DNA of 63,571 nt, from positions 1 to 63,571 of the forward strand of contig VFZN01000017.1 in NCBI GenBank assembly GCA_016871195.1, read 5' to 3'. The DNA is from Acidobacteriota bacterium. Lineage in GTDB: Bacteria > Acidobacteriota > Vicinamibacteria > Vicinamibacterales > UBA2999. Made by a program: the position numbers and the translations under genes. Shown here piece by piece: positions 1 to 8,024 of this stretch (within the stretch, counting starts at the first letter, position 1; each line of letters begins with the position of its first letter). The notes below the pieces were generated by a model. That model was not told the origin of the DNA, did not search any database, and worked only from the letters and a program-made list of their open reading frames with translations.

Positions 1-998
1 TGGGCACCGGCACTCGCCGTGAACTCCTGCCGCAGCGACACGTCTTTCACGCCGAGCGAACGCTCGAACACCACGTTGGCCAGCCCAATCGCCTGGTCGG
101 AAGGCGAATTCGACCGGCGGCTCGCGTTCTGGAACGCCGCATCCACGCCGAGCGTCGACCGCGTGTCCGAATAGCCGAGGATGGTGCGGGACTGGGCCCG
201 CGTCCCGAGCGTCTGGTCGAGCCGCAGCCACGACAGGTCGTTGTCCGTGTCGTCCTGGAACTCGCCCCGCGCATCATCTGAGTCGAGTTCGACGTTGGCG
301 GCCTGCCGGCTGATCATCCCGAAGGCCGACAGCCGCGTCCCGCCGGACGGTGCCCAGGTGACCTTCGACTGCAGGTCCTGGAACTGGGGAAAGTCCTGCC
401 CCGTGATGCGCGAGGCCACGAGGTCGTAGTACGTGCGCCGCCCGGTGACGAGCCACGACCCCTTCTGCCCGCCCGGCAGACCTCCTTCGAACACCGTGTT
501 GGTATCGGTGACACTGAGGCTCGCCGAGCCATTCATGCCGCCCGATCGGCCGTCGCGGTTTTCCACCACGAGCAATGACGACAGGCGGTCGCCGTACTTC
601 ACGCTGAAGCCACCGGTCGCCAGTTCGAAGCGCTGAATCGTTTCCGGATTGAACGCACTTGTCAGCCCGAACAGACGGAACGGGTCATGCACCTCCACCC
701 CGTCCATCATCGTCAGGTTCTGGTCGGGGGCACCGCCGCGGACCGAGAGGCGGCTGCCGAACTCGTCGGTCGGGGCCACGCCGGGCAGCGTCTGCAGGGT
801 GCGATAGATGTTATCGAGGGCTCCCGGCGTGCGGAGCACTTGCACCGGCTGCACGGTCTCCGCCGCAGGGGCGGCGGTCGGCGCCGAGGCCACCACCGCC
901 ACACTGGTCGAGAACCCGGCATCGCGCGCTAGGGCCAGCTCGAGGCGTTGCACATCACCACGCGAGACACGGGCGCCCTCATGGGTGAGGGGGCGCAA
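1..998 (-). CDS. TonB-dependent receptor, plug and early barrel (partial at left edge, no signal peptide)
   Basis: Reading the minus strand gives an open frame from just after a TGA (1032-1034) to the window edge, about 332 residues. It contains a recognisable plug domain: a VLRTPGALDNIYRTLQTLPG segment, then GSRLSVRGGAPDQN, MMDGVEVHDP and YGDRLSSLL, followed by beta-barrel-like sequence. Such receptors import large substrates across the outer membrane using TonB. The only plausible start near the 5' end is TTG at 998, preceded by GAGGGAG at good spacing; a GTG near 945 is an alternative. Neither gives a signal peptide, and the first residues look like the tail of a lost carboxypeptidase-regulatory-like domain (ARVSRGDVQRLELAL). 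It may therefore be a 5'-truncated gene. The 3' end lies outside the window. Family call is firm, start is not. Confidence 0.75.
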   Translation of the reverse strand, partial: MRPLTHEGARVSRGDVQRLELALARDAGFSTSVAVVASAPTAAPAAETVQPVQVLRTPGALDNIYRTLQTLPGVAPTDEFGSRLSVRGGAPDQNLTMMDGVEVHDPFRLFGLTSAFNPETIQRFELATGGFSVKYGDRLSSLLVVENRDGRSGGMNGSASLSVTDTNTVFEGGLPGGQKGSWLVTGRRTYYDLVASRITGQDFPQFQDLQSKVTWAPSGGTRLSAFGMISRQAANVELDSDDARGEFQDDTDNDLSWLRLDQTLGTRAQSRTILGYSDTRSTLGVDAAFQNASRRSNSPSDQAIGLANVVFERSLGVKDVSLRQEFTASAGA

Positions 999-1034
999 CG
1001 GGCACTCCCTCGTTCCTGCGGTCGGGACCGGTCA

Positions 1035-1064
1035 GCGCGCGACTACTCCCGGAGAGTCGCGCGC
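1035..1064 (-). terminator. GC-rich hairpin between NHL gene and receptor gene
   Basis: Perfect 10-bp arms (1035-1044 and 1055-1064) are extended by an inner CTCC/GGAG pairing (1046-1049 with 1051-1054). It sits 43 bp after the stop of the NHL-propeller gene and ahead of the receptor start. There is no U-tract, so it could be an attenuating hairpin or an RNA-stabilising end rather than a classical intrinsic terminator. Confidence 0.45.
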
Positions 1065-1106
1065 CGACGGGACACCCCGCCGACTCAACGGCGGTGCGGG
1101 CGCTGG

Positions 1107-2231
1107 CTACCGAGTGCCGCGCAGCGTCACGCGCTGTACGCGCCAGTTGGTCATCTCGCCGACAAGCAGCTCGGTGTCGCTCCGGCAGTCGAGGGAATTG
1201 GCGAGGCCGAACTGCTTCGGCATCTTGCCGGCGCTGCCGAAGCGGCCCACCACCTGGCCATCAAGCGTCACCTTGAAGATGGCGGCATCATCCATCCCGT
1301 CGGAGTCGCCCGCCTGCGAAATGAAGAGATGCTGTGTCGCCCCCCTGGTGATGCACATCGCCAGCGGGGTGCCGATGTTGGCGAACTGGTTCTTCACGTT
1401 GCCGTCCGCGTCGAACACCTGGATGCGCCGATTGCCGTAGTCGGCGGCGTAGACGTTGCCCCGGGCATCGATGGCCAACGCCTTCACACCACGGAATTCG
1501 CCGGGTTGCGAGCCGGCGGCCCCCCACTGGCGTATGAAGCGGCCCTCCTTGTCGAACTTCGCAATGCGGTTGTTCGCACCCATGCCGTCGGCCACGTAGA
1601 TGTTGCCGGCCGAATCCCACGCCACGTCCGATGGGCGGAAGAAGGTCGACCCTGGCGTACCCTCGCCGGGAAGCCGGTTCGCCGCCGCGCCACCCTGGCC
1701 GCCTCCTCCTGGGCCACCCGGTCCACCGCCGCCAGGCCCGCCACCGGCGGGAGGCGTGGCCGGTCGCACCGGCATCGTCTCGGGCTTGCGGCCGAGCACG
1801 AGCGCCACCTGACCGTTGGTGTCGAACTTGACGACCTGATTGGCGCCGGCGTCGATGGTCCACACGTTGTCCTGCGGGTCGACGCGCAAGCCGATGGCGG
1901 CATTGAAGCCGTAGACGTCCTGGCCCAGCTCGCGGACGAACTTGCCAGTCGGGTCGAACTGGAACAGACGCGAGCCGCCGCGGTAGAAGGTGCGGTTGTC
2001 GCCGAGCGTGGCGCAGGGATGCCCGGTGCGCGTGTAGACGAAGATCTGGCCCTTGGAGTTGGCGCCGACGCCTCCCACTTCACCGACGAACGTGTCCGGC
2101 GGCGTACGCAGGAAGTCGGCGTTGGTGTCGAAGGCAATCTCGGGGACCGGCGCCTGGGCGACGAGCGCCCCACCCGTGGCCACCACTCCGAACGCCAGTG
2201 CCAGGAACAGCCCCTGAGGCGTGCGGGTCAT
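1107..2231 (-). CDS. Secreted NHL-repeat (six-bladed beta-propeller) protein
   Basis: 374 residues. Residues 1-28 form a signal peptide ending near ALVAQA, so it is exported. The mature part is built of NHL/SMP-30-like blades with recurring patterns such as GNIYVADG, NRIAKFDKEGRFIRQWG and GNVYAADYGNRRIQVFDADG. A Gly/Pro-rich insert (roughly residues 140-165) interrupts one blade. NHL propellers bind ligands or proteins; some are lyases, but no specific activity can be assigned. The start was chosen because ATG at 2231 overlaps the TGA of the upstream paralogue in an ATGA, indicating translational coupling; longer frames upstream have no signal peptide. It is a paralogue of the upstream gene (shared NWR..K/RV ending and GxFGRAGK-like motifs). 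Confidence 0.85.
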   Translation of the reverse strand: MTRTPQGLFLALAFGVVATGGALVAQAPVPEIAFDTNADFLRTPPDTFVGEVGGVGANSKGQIFVYTRTGHPCATLGDNRTFYRGGSRLFQFDPTGKFVRELGQDVYGFNAAIGLRVDPQDNVWTIDAGANQVVKFDTNGQVALVLGRKPETMPVRPATPPAGGGPGGGGPGGPGGGGQGGAAANRLPGEGTPGSTFFRPSDVAWDSAGNIYVADGMGANNRIAKFDKEGRFIRQWGAAGSQPGEFRGVKALAIDARGNVYAADYGNRRIQVFDADGNVKNQFANIGTPLAMCITRGATQHLFISQAGDSDGMDDAAIFKVTLDGQVVGRFGSAGKMPKQFGLANSLDCRSDTELLVGEMTNWRVQRVTLRGTR

Positions 2232-3320
2232 CGCACACCTCCCGCCGGTGCACTGGGCGTCGTCGCACCCATGAGCAGGATCTTCTTCGACCGCCAGTTG
2301 TTGATCTCTGCGGTGTAGATCACGTTGGGATCGCGGCAGTCCATCTGGTGAATGGTCGCAAACTCGCCCGCGGCCTTTCCGGCGCGTCCGAACTTGCCCA
2401 CGATGGTGCCATCGAGCTCCATCTTGTAGACCTCGCCGGTGAACTCGGCGCCAGCGGCCGGCGCGCTGTCCTGCCAGGAATTCGACGAGTAGAGATACTG
2501 CTTGCCGAGATTCTTCGGTCCAGGTCCACCCGAGACGCACACCGCCCATGGATTGCCGACATTCGGGTACTTCGCCTTCCAGTTCAGATTGTTGTCGAGG
2601 ACCTGCACGCGGGCGTTGCCACGGTCGCCGACGTAGACGTTGCCCTGAAAATCCGTGGCAATCGAATGCGGCGTGTTGAACTCGAGGTTCCCGGTGCCGC
2701 GCCTGCCCACGGCCTTCAGGAAACGCCCGGTCTTGTCGTACTTCACGACGCGCGCGTCGAAGTAGCCGTCAGACACGAAGATGTTGCCCTGCTGGTCGAA
2801 GGCCACGTCAGTCTGACGGCCAAACCGGTAGCGCTCGTTTCGGCCGTGGTAGGAGCCGCTCCCGGGCATGTTCAGAATCGACTGCACCGGATCCTCGCGC
2901 CGGCCGATGACCATCATCACCCGACCTTCGGGGATTGAACTTGATGAGCATGTCGGTGCCTTCATCGACCGCCCAGATGTTGTCTTCGGCGTCGACGCGC
3001 ACCGAGTGGGCGAACGCGAAGCCGTAGTTATTGCGCCCGATCTCCCGGATGAACGTGCCATCGGGTCCGTACTCGAAGAGGCGTGTCTCGTAGGCACGGT
3101 GATACATGAAGATGTGCGCCTTCGAGTTGGTGGCGATGCCCATGTTCTCGCCGGTGTAAATCCCGGGCGGATGCTTGAAGAAGTTCGGCACGGCCTCGTG
3201 AGGAATCACCGGAACGTCGGTGGCCTTCGCACGCGACTGGGCCTCCAGCGGTGGTACCCCCATCGACACCACGGCGGCGACGGCAACAGCGCCGAGAAAA
3301 ATCGGCAGCAAGCGTTTCAT
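2228..3320 (-). pseudogene. Secreted NHL-repeat protein interrupted by a single-base frameshift
   Basis: Signal peptide at the N-terminus (MKRLLPIFLGAVAVAAVVSM, cleavage near LEAQS), start ATG 3320 with a GAGG ribosome-binding site. NHL blades follow (GTFIREIGRNNYG, DNIWAVDEGTDMLIKFNP). At 2930-2933 the coding strand reads CCCC; removing one C joins FNP in the first frame directly to EGRVMMVIGRRED in the second, after which the propeller continues to 2228. The annotated length (1093 nt) is one base more than a multiple of three, and the repaired protein would be 363 residues. Both halves keep good codon use and motifs, so the lesion is very recent or is a sequencing/assembly error. The downstream paralogue is coupled to this gene's stop codon. 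Confidence 0.8.
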
Positions 3321-3582
3321 TCGTACCTCGTGTGAGAAATTCAGCCCGAGAGCGCCGAACTGATGGGCGGACGATACCCGACGCCGGGAACGCCGGCAAG
3401 ACGCGCGTCGTTCGGCGACACGACGCCGTCGACCGGCGCGATCAGCTCGGCAGGCCGGGCCGCCCGTCGGATGCACCACGGTCACTATCTCGCACGACGC
3501 AGACCGGGCCGGACTGATTCGTCACAGGTGGCCGCTGGCACCGAGCCATCCCTCGCGCAGACAGACCACAAGAACATCCGGG

Positions 3583-3588
3583 TATAGT
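3583..3588 (+). promoter_or_regulatory. -10 box TATAGT for leaderless M20 peptidase gene
   Basis: TATAGT ends 6 bp before the ATG at 3595, and no Shine-Dalgarno sequence separates them. Transcription starting about 7 bp downstream of a -10 would begin at the start codon itself. No convincing -35 was seen. Confidence 0.5.
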
Positions 3589-3594
3589 GAAGCG

Positions 3595-5103
3595 ATGCCC
3601 GTCCGCCGCGCCTTCGGCCTTGCCCTGCTGCTCGCCGTCGGGGTCATGCCGACCCTGTCCGCCCAGATGTCGCCGGTCGATGCCTGGCGCGCCACGCGCG
3701 AGCGCGCCATCGTTGACGAACTGATGCAGTTCGTGGCCCTGCCGAACATTGCCACGAGCGACGCCGATATGCGCCGCAATGCGATACATGTCGCCGGGCT
3801 GTTCCGCGCCCGGGGATTCACCGTGACCAGCACCGAGGGGGCCGGCGCCCCCGTCGTCCTGGCCACGCTTGATGTGCCCAACCCGCGCGGCGTCATGACG
3901 CTCTACATTCACTATGACGGCCAGCCCGTGAACCCGGGGGAATGGAAGACATGCCCGCCCTTCGCCCCCTGCCTCGTTGCGCCGTCAGGGCCCCTCACAC
4001 TGACACCCGCAGTCACCACGTTCGACCCCGAAACCCGCATGTATGGGCGATCGACGTCTGACGACAAGGGTCCCATCATCGCGGTACTGAACGCGGTCGA
4101 TGCACTCAAGGCCACCGGCAAGGGTCCGCTCTGGAATCTCAGGGTCGTGCTCGACGGCGAAGAGGAAGCCGGATCGGCCAACTTCCGTCGCTTTGCTACC
4201 GAGCGCGCAGCGCTGCTGAAGGCGGATGTGGCCATCACCCTCGACGGTCCGCGTCATCCCAGCGGCCGCGCCACCCTCTACTACGGCGTGCGTGGCAGCA
4301 CCGGCATCACCGTGCGCATCTTCGGGGCCCGCCAGGAACTTCACTCGGGCAATTACGGCAACTGGGCACCCGATCCCTCCATGCGGCTGGCACGCCTGCT
4401 GGCGTCGATGAAGGACGACACAGGGCGCGTCACCGTCAAGGGGTTCTACGACGATGTGGTGCCGCTGACGGCGACCGAGCAGAAGGCCCTCGACGAGATG
4501 CCCAACGTCGAGGCGGCACTCAAGCGCGACTTCCTCGTCGCGATGCCTGAACGTGGCGAAGTGCGGCTCGAGCGGAAACTGAGCGAGCCCACCCTCAGCG
4601 TGCTCACGATGGAATCGGGCGACGGCCTCGAGTCGCCCTCGCGCACAGCCATCCCGGGCTGGGCAGGTGCGCGCCTCGAAATGCGTCTGGTCAACGGCCT
4701 CAACCCTTCGGTGATGAACCGGCGCCTGATCGCGCACATCCGCAGCCAGGGCTACCACATCGTCGTGGGGCGCGATCCCTCGGAGGAAGAGCGGCTGACG
4801 CATCCGCTGCTGGCTCGTGTAGACGAGCGCGCAGGATCGTATGCGCCTCGCGTGTCGATGGACGACCCCATGGCCAGCGCCGTGGCAGCCGCCGTGGCCC
4901 GCGGTGGACGGCCGATCATCCGCACCCCCACACTCGGCGGCAGCATGCCGTTCGCCAGCTTCAGCGAAGTGATGCCGACCGTCGGCATCTCGCTGGTGAA
5001 CCACGACAACAACCAGCACGGTCCCGACGAGAACCTCCAGTTGCGCAACCTGTGGGAGGGCATCGACATCATGGCGAGCGTGATGACGATGGAGACGCCA
5101 TGA
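3595..5103 (+). CDS. Exported M20-family metallopeptidase (dipeptidase/carboxypeptidase type)
   Basis: 502 residues with a signal peptide (residues 1-24, cleavage near LSAQ), so a periplasmic or secreted enzyme. M20 metal-binding signatures are intact: H106 and D108 in YIHYDGQ, the bridging Asp in RSTSDDKGP (about 156-157), the catalytic Glu pair in DGEEEAGS (about 189-191), a ligand Asp in ITLDGP (about 217) and the C-terminal His in NNQHGPDEN. The insert around 225-400 is the dimerisation domain. The family hydrolyses dipeptides or acylated amino acids with a di-zinc centre. The next gene, an aminotransferase, overlaps its stop codon, suggesting peptide cleavage followed by amino-acid catabolism. 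Substrate is not predictable. Confidence 0.9.
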   Translation: MPVRRAFGLALLLAVGVMPTLSAQMSPVDAWRATRERAIVDELMQFVALPNIATSDADMRRNAIHVAGLFRARGFTVTSTEGAGAPVVLATLDVPNPRGVMTLYIHYDGQPVNPGEWKTCPPFAPCLVAPSGPLTLTPAVTTFDPETRMYGRSTSDDKGPIIAVLNAVDALKATGKGPLWNLRVVLDGEEEAGSANFRRFATERAALLKADVAITLDGPRHPSGRATLYYGVRGSTGITVRIFGARQELHSGNYGNWAPDPSMRLARLLASMKDDTGRVTVKGFYDDVVPLTATEQKALDEMPNVEAALKRDFLVAMPERGEVRLERKLSEPTLSVLTMESGDGLESPSRTAIPGWAGARLEMRLVNGLNPSVMNRRLIAHIRSQGYHIVVGRDPSEEERLTHPLLARVDERAGSYAPRVSMDDPMASAVAAAVARGGRPIIRTPTLGGSMPFASFSEVMPTVGISLVNHDNNQHGPDENLQLRNLWEGIDIMASVMTMETP

Positions 5104-6266
5104 CCGAGGTGCCGATCCGCTCGGCCGTGCAGATGGTGCTGCGGGACGGCTGGGCCGAATTCGTCTTCGGACAGCCCCATCCCTCGCTGCTGCCGGTCGC
5201 CGCGATGCAGCGGGCAGCGCACGACACGTTCGCCGCCGTCGGCAGCGCTCCGCTCGCCTACGGATCGCCCGAGGGCGTGTGGCCGCTGCTCGAGTGGCAG
5301 CGCCAGCGTACCGCCGCGCTTGAGCAGATTGACCTGTCGGCGGAAGAAGTCATCGGGACGGCCGGCAACTCGCAGGGCCTCGACGAAGTGTGCACCCTCT
5401 TCACCAGGCCGGGTGACCTCTGCTTCGTCGAGTCTCCGACGTATCACCTGGCATTGAAGACGCTGCGTGACCATCAGCTCGACCTGCGTCCCGTTCCCAT
5501 CGACGCCGAGGGTCTCAGGGTCGACCTGCTTGAGGCGTCACTGCGTGCCCTCGAGGCTGATGGAAGGAAGGCCCGGGCGCTCTACACCATCCCGACGTTC
5601 CATAACCCCACCGGCATCTCGCTGTCACTGGAACGACGACACCAGCTCGTGGCCCTCGCCGAGCGCCATGACCTGCTCGTCATCGAAGACGACGTGTATC
5701 GCGAACTGTGGTTCGATGCGCCGCCGCCGCCGTCGCTGTTTGCGCTGGCGCCCCGCGGCCGCGTGATTCGCCTGGGCAGCTACTCGAAGACGCTGGCCCC
5801 GGGGCTGCGACTGGGCTTCGTCACCTGCAGTGCCGCGCAGGCCCTGAGATTTGCCGACGACGGGGTGCGTGACAGTGGGGGGGCTCCCAGCTTTGCCATG
5901 GGAATGATCGCAGCCACGCTGTGCCGCGCGGGAGGCTTTGACGCGCACCTCGGCCTGCTGCGCCAGTCGCTGCGCGTACGTCGCGATGCGCTGCTGCGGG
6001 CCCTCGACCGCGATCTGCCACCGGGCTGTCATGTGACGCGACCGGGGGGCGGGTATTTCGTCTGGGTGACGCTGCCTCCACCCGTGACGGTTGACCGGCT
6101 CCTGCCAGCCGCTGAACGGCATCGCGTATCGTTTGTGCCCGGCACTGCCGTGTGCATCGACGGGCGCGGACAGCATCAGCTGCGCCTGGCATTCAGCCTC
6201 CTGACCCCGGATGAGATGGCCGACGGTGTCAGGCGAATCGCCTCGGCCATCGCTGACGTCTCATAA
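5100..6266 (+). CDS. PLP-dependent class I/II aminotransferase
   Basis: 388 residues, fold-type I aminotransferase. The PLP lysine lies in GSYSKTLAPGLRLGF; other hallmarks are ESPTYHLALKTL, YTIPTFHNPTG (cofactor ring contacts), VIEDDVYRELWF and the substrate-carboxylate Arg in QLRLAFS near the C-terminus. It resembles the catalytic half of MocR/2-aminoadipate transaminases but has no DNA-binding wing, so it is a stand-alone cytosolic enzyme. ATG 5100 forms an ATGA overlap with the M20 peptidase stop, which fixes the start and implies co-translation. Likely function is transamination of an amino acid released by the peptidase; the substrate is unknown. Confidence 0.88.
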   Translation: MTEVPIRSAVQMVLRDGWAEFVFGQPHPSLLPVAAMQRAAHDTFAAVGSAPLAYGSPEGVWPLLEWQRQRTAALEQIDLSAEEVIGTAGNSQGLDEVCTLFTRPGDLCFVESPTYHLALKTLRDHQLDLRPVPIDAEGLRVDLLEASLRALEADGRKARALYTIPTFHNPTGISLSLERRHQLVALAERHDLLVIEDDVYRELWFDAPPPPSLFALAPRGRVIRLGSYSKTLAPGLRLGFVTCSAAQALRFADDGVRDSGGAPSFAMGMIAATLCRAGGFDAHLGLLRQSLRVRRDALLRALDRDLPPGCHVTRPGGGYFVWVTLPPPVTVDRLLPAAERHRVSFVPGTAVCIDGRGQHQLRLAFSLLTPDEMADGVRRIASAIADVS

Positions 6267-6295
6267 GCGTGTCTTTTTCAAGGAGCAGAACGCCC

Positions 6296-6844
6296 ATGCG
6301 TATCCGGATGACCGTCGCCGCCCTGACCCTGACCCTGGCCGCAACCACTGGACTGATCGCCCAGCAGATGACCCAGCTGAAGGTCGGTGGTGGAGGCAGC
6401 CCGCACGTCCGCAGCGAGTTTACGATTGACGGGGCCAACGTCTCGATTGAGTACGGCCGCCCGTCGCTGAAGGGCCGCCCCGAAGCGACGCTGATGCCTC
6501 CGGGCGCCGAGTGGCGCACGGGTGCTGACGAAGCCACCACGCTGAAGACCAGCACCGGGATCATGTTCGGCCCCGTGCACGTGAACCCGGGCACCTACAC
6601 CCTCTACACCGTTCCCGGCGAGCGCAACTGGCAGCTCGTCATCAGCAAGAAGACCGGCCAGTGGGGCATTCCCTATCCGAAGGGCGAGGACCTCGGCCGT
6701 GCCCTCATGACCGTCGGCAAGACCGCTGCGCCGGTCGAGACGCTGACGATCTCCATGGAAGACACAAAGGCCGGGGGCCTGCTGGTCATCGAGTGGGGCA
6801 CCACCCGCGTGACCACGCCGTTCACCGTCATGCCGAAGATGTAA
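6296..6844 (+). CDS. DUF2911 family exported protein
   Basis: 182 residues. The N-terminus (MRIRMTVAALTLTLAATTGL, cleavage after LIAQ) is a signal peptide. The rest matches the DUF2911 pattern typical of Acidobacteriota and Bacteroidota: IEYGRPSLKGR, PPGAEWRTGADEATT, VNPGTYTLYTVP, WQLVISKKTGQWG. The function of the family is not established. Start ATG 6296 has AAGGAG ten bases upstream; a GTG at 6269 would lengthen the n-region without an RBS. It follows the aminotransferase by 29 bp and may share its transcript. A strong bidirectional hairpin follows. Confidence 0.85.
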   Translation: MRIRMTVAALTLTLAATTGLIAQQMTQLKVGGGGSPHVRSEFTIDGANVSIEYGRPSLKGRPEATLMPPGAEWRTGADEATTLKTSTGIMFGPVHVNPGTYTLYTVPGERNWQLVISKKTGQWGIPYPKGEDLGRALMTVGKTAAPVETLTISMEDTKAGGLLVIEWGTTRVTTPFTVMPKM

Positions 6845-6854
6845 CACCGCCAGC

Positions 6855-6888
6855 GCTCCGGTGTCCGGATACGACCGGACCCCGGAGC
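6855..6888. terminator. Bidirectional terminator hairpin between converging genes
   Basis: A 14-bp stem with one mismatch (6855-6868 with 6875-6888, loop ATACGA) lies between the converging DUF2911 and nucleotidyltransferase genes. No long T-run on either side. Confidence 0.6.
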
Positions 6889-6898
6889 ACCCGGCCCG

Positions 6899-7558
6899 TC
6901 AGGCCAGGTCGGGTGCCCCCATCCTCAGCGCCCGCGCATAGTCGTCTGGCGTATCAAGATCGAAGAACGCGCCAGCGTCCTCCACCAGCACATTGACAAT
7001 TTGCGGCTCGTGCGCCCGAAGCACAGGCTTGGCGCCATACTGCGGATCAGCCGCCAGCAGTGCCGGAAGCACGGCCGCATCAAACAGCACCGGGTGTCCG
7101 TGGCTGCCTCCACGCATCGGTCGTATGATTGGTGCACCCGTGCGCTGCCAGGCCTCGAGCAGCTGCACCACCGTCTCGGGCCGGACCAGTGGCACATCAA
7201 CGAGGGTCACCATGGCACCCTCAACCGCGCCGTCCTGCCGCAGCGCGCGAAGGCCGCACTGCAACGAGGAGAGCTGCCCCTCAGCCCAGCCCGGATGAGG
7301 CACGATACGCACGCGACGGTCGGCAAGATCCACGGAATCGGCGACCCCTGGATGCGCCCCCACCACCACCACGACGCGCGGTACGCCCGCCTCGAACATC
7401 ACCCGAACGACGCGCTGGATGACCGTCTCGCCCTGAGGATTGAGCGGGAGGGCCCCCTTCGGCCGGCCCATGCGGGATGACGCACCGGCCGCCAGGATGA
7501 CCCCACCAACCTGTGACAACTCACGGGCTCGCTGCGGCATTGCATCCCACCTGCTCAT
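6899..7558 (-). CDS. MobA/MocA-like nucleotidyltransferase
   Basis: 219 residues. The nucleotide-binding loop GGVILAAGASSRMGRPKGAL near the N-terminus and the LVDVPLVRPE metal-binding region identify the MobA-like NTP transferase fold (GT-A). Members attach CMP or GMP to molybdopterin (MocA/MobA) or activate sugars. The pattern RMGRPKxxLPL and the HPVLFDAAVLPALL segment are close to molybdenum-cofactor cytidylyltransferases. moaE and moaD occur about 7 kb away, which is weakly supportive. Start ATG 7558 has GGAAGGG upstream; ATG 7540 is an alternative. Cytosolic; exact substrate uncertain. Confidence 0.8.
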   Translation of the reverse strand: MSRWDAMPQRARELSQVGGVILAAGASSRMGRPKGALPLNPQGETVIQRVVRVMFEAGVPRVVVVVGAHPGVADSVDLADRRVRIVPHPGWAEGQLSSLQCGLRALRQDGAVEGAMVTLVDVPLVRPETVVQLLEAWQRTGAPIIRPMRGGSHGHPVLFDAAVLPALLAADPQYGAKPVLRAHEPQIVNVLVEDAGAFFDLDTPDDYARALRMGAPDLA

Positions 7559-7597
7559 GGCATCCCTTCCATCCACCTGTCTCCGATCGTAATCATC

Positions 7598-7627
7598 TTG
7601 ACTTGCCCGAGGGGGCACTCCTACACT
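7598..7627 (+). promoter_or_regulatory. Sigma70-type promoter for the cold-shock gene
   Basis: TTGACT (7598-7603), 18-bp spacer, TACACT (7622-7627). It would give a 5' untranslated region of about 125 nt before the cold-shock ORF. Long leaders are characteristic of cspA-type mRNAs. Confidence 0.5.
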
Positions 7628-7687
7628 GCGCGCAGAAGGCACAGCCCACGCCCCCCGGACCTTGGCCGCATCCCGGCCGCAGTGTCT

Positions 7688-7702
7688 GATACTTCAAGTA
7701 TC
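7688..7702. promoter_or_regulatory. 15-bp palindrome in the cold-shock leader
   Basis: GATACTT-C-AAGTATC is a perfect 7-1-7 palindrome within the predicted leader of the cold-shock gene. It could be an operator or a small RNA hairpin; the sequence cannot decide between them. Confidence 0.4.
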
Positions 7703-7759
7703 CGTGGATGTGGCCGCAGGTGAGCCCCGCTCGCCTGATTGGAATCGGAGGACACGTGT

Positions 7760-7963
7760 ATGCCGACCGGGACGATTGCACGACTCTTGATTGATAAGGG
7801 ATTCGGGTTCATTCGCGATGAATCAGGCAGTGAGCACTTCTTCCATCGCAGCTCCGTACGCGGAAGCGTCTTCGAACTGCTCCGCGAGGGACAGCGCGTC
7901 GAGTTCACGCCGGAGGAATCCCAGAAAGGCCCCCGCGCCGGAGACATCCGCCTCATCGAATAA
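7760..7963 (+). CDS. Cold-shock domain protein
   Basis: 67 residues, a single OB-fold cold-shock domain. RNP1-like KGFGFI and RNP2-like HFFHRS motifs provide the aromatic RNA/ssDNA-binding surface; GTIARLLIDKG and GQRVEFTPEESQKGPRAGDI complete the fold. It probably acts as an RNA chaperone. Start ATG 7760 has GGAGG eight bases upstream; an in-frame GTG further upstream would add seven residues not typical of the family. The gene stands alone, with its own promoter and a long leader. Confidence 0.92.
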   Translation: MPTGTIARLLIDKGFGFIRDESGSEHFFHRSSVRGSVFELLREGQRVEFTPEESQKGPRAGDIRLIE

Positions 7964-8024
7964 CTGCGTCGACTGTTCCCGTCCGGCCCCGGGGAGGGCC
8001 GGCGGTGCAGCGGCCACCGAGGCG

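Noticed and set aside
1032-1034. In-frame TGA upstream of the left-edge receptor as a possible selenocysteine codon
   Set aside because: The upstream codons show no receptor-like sequence and no cysteine is expected there; a tRNA-Sec in the window alone is not evidence.
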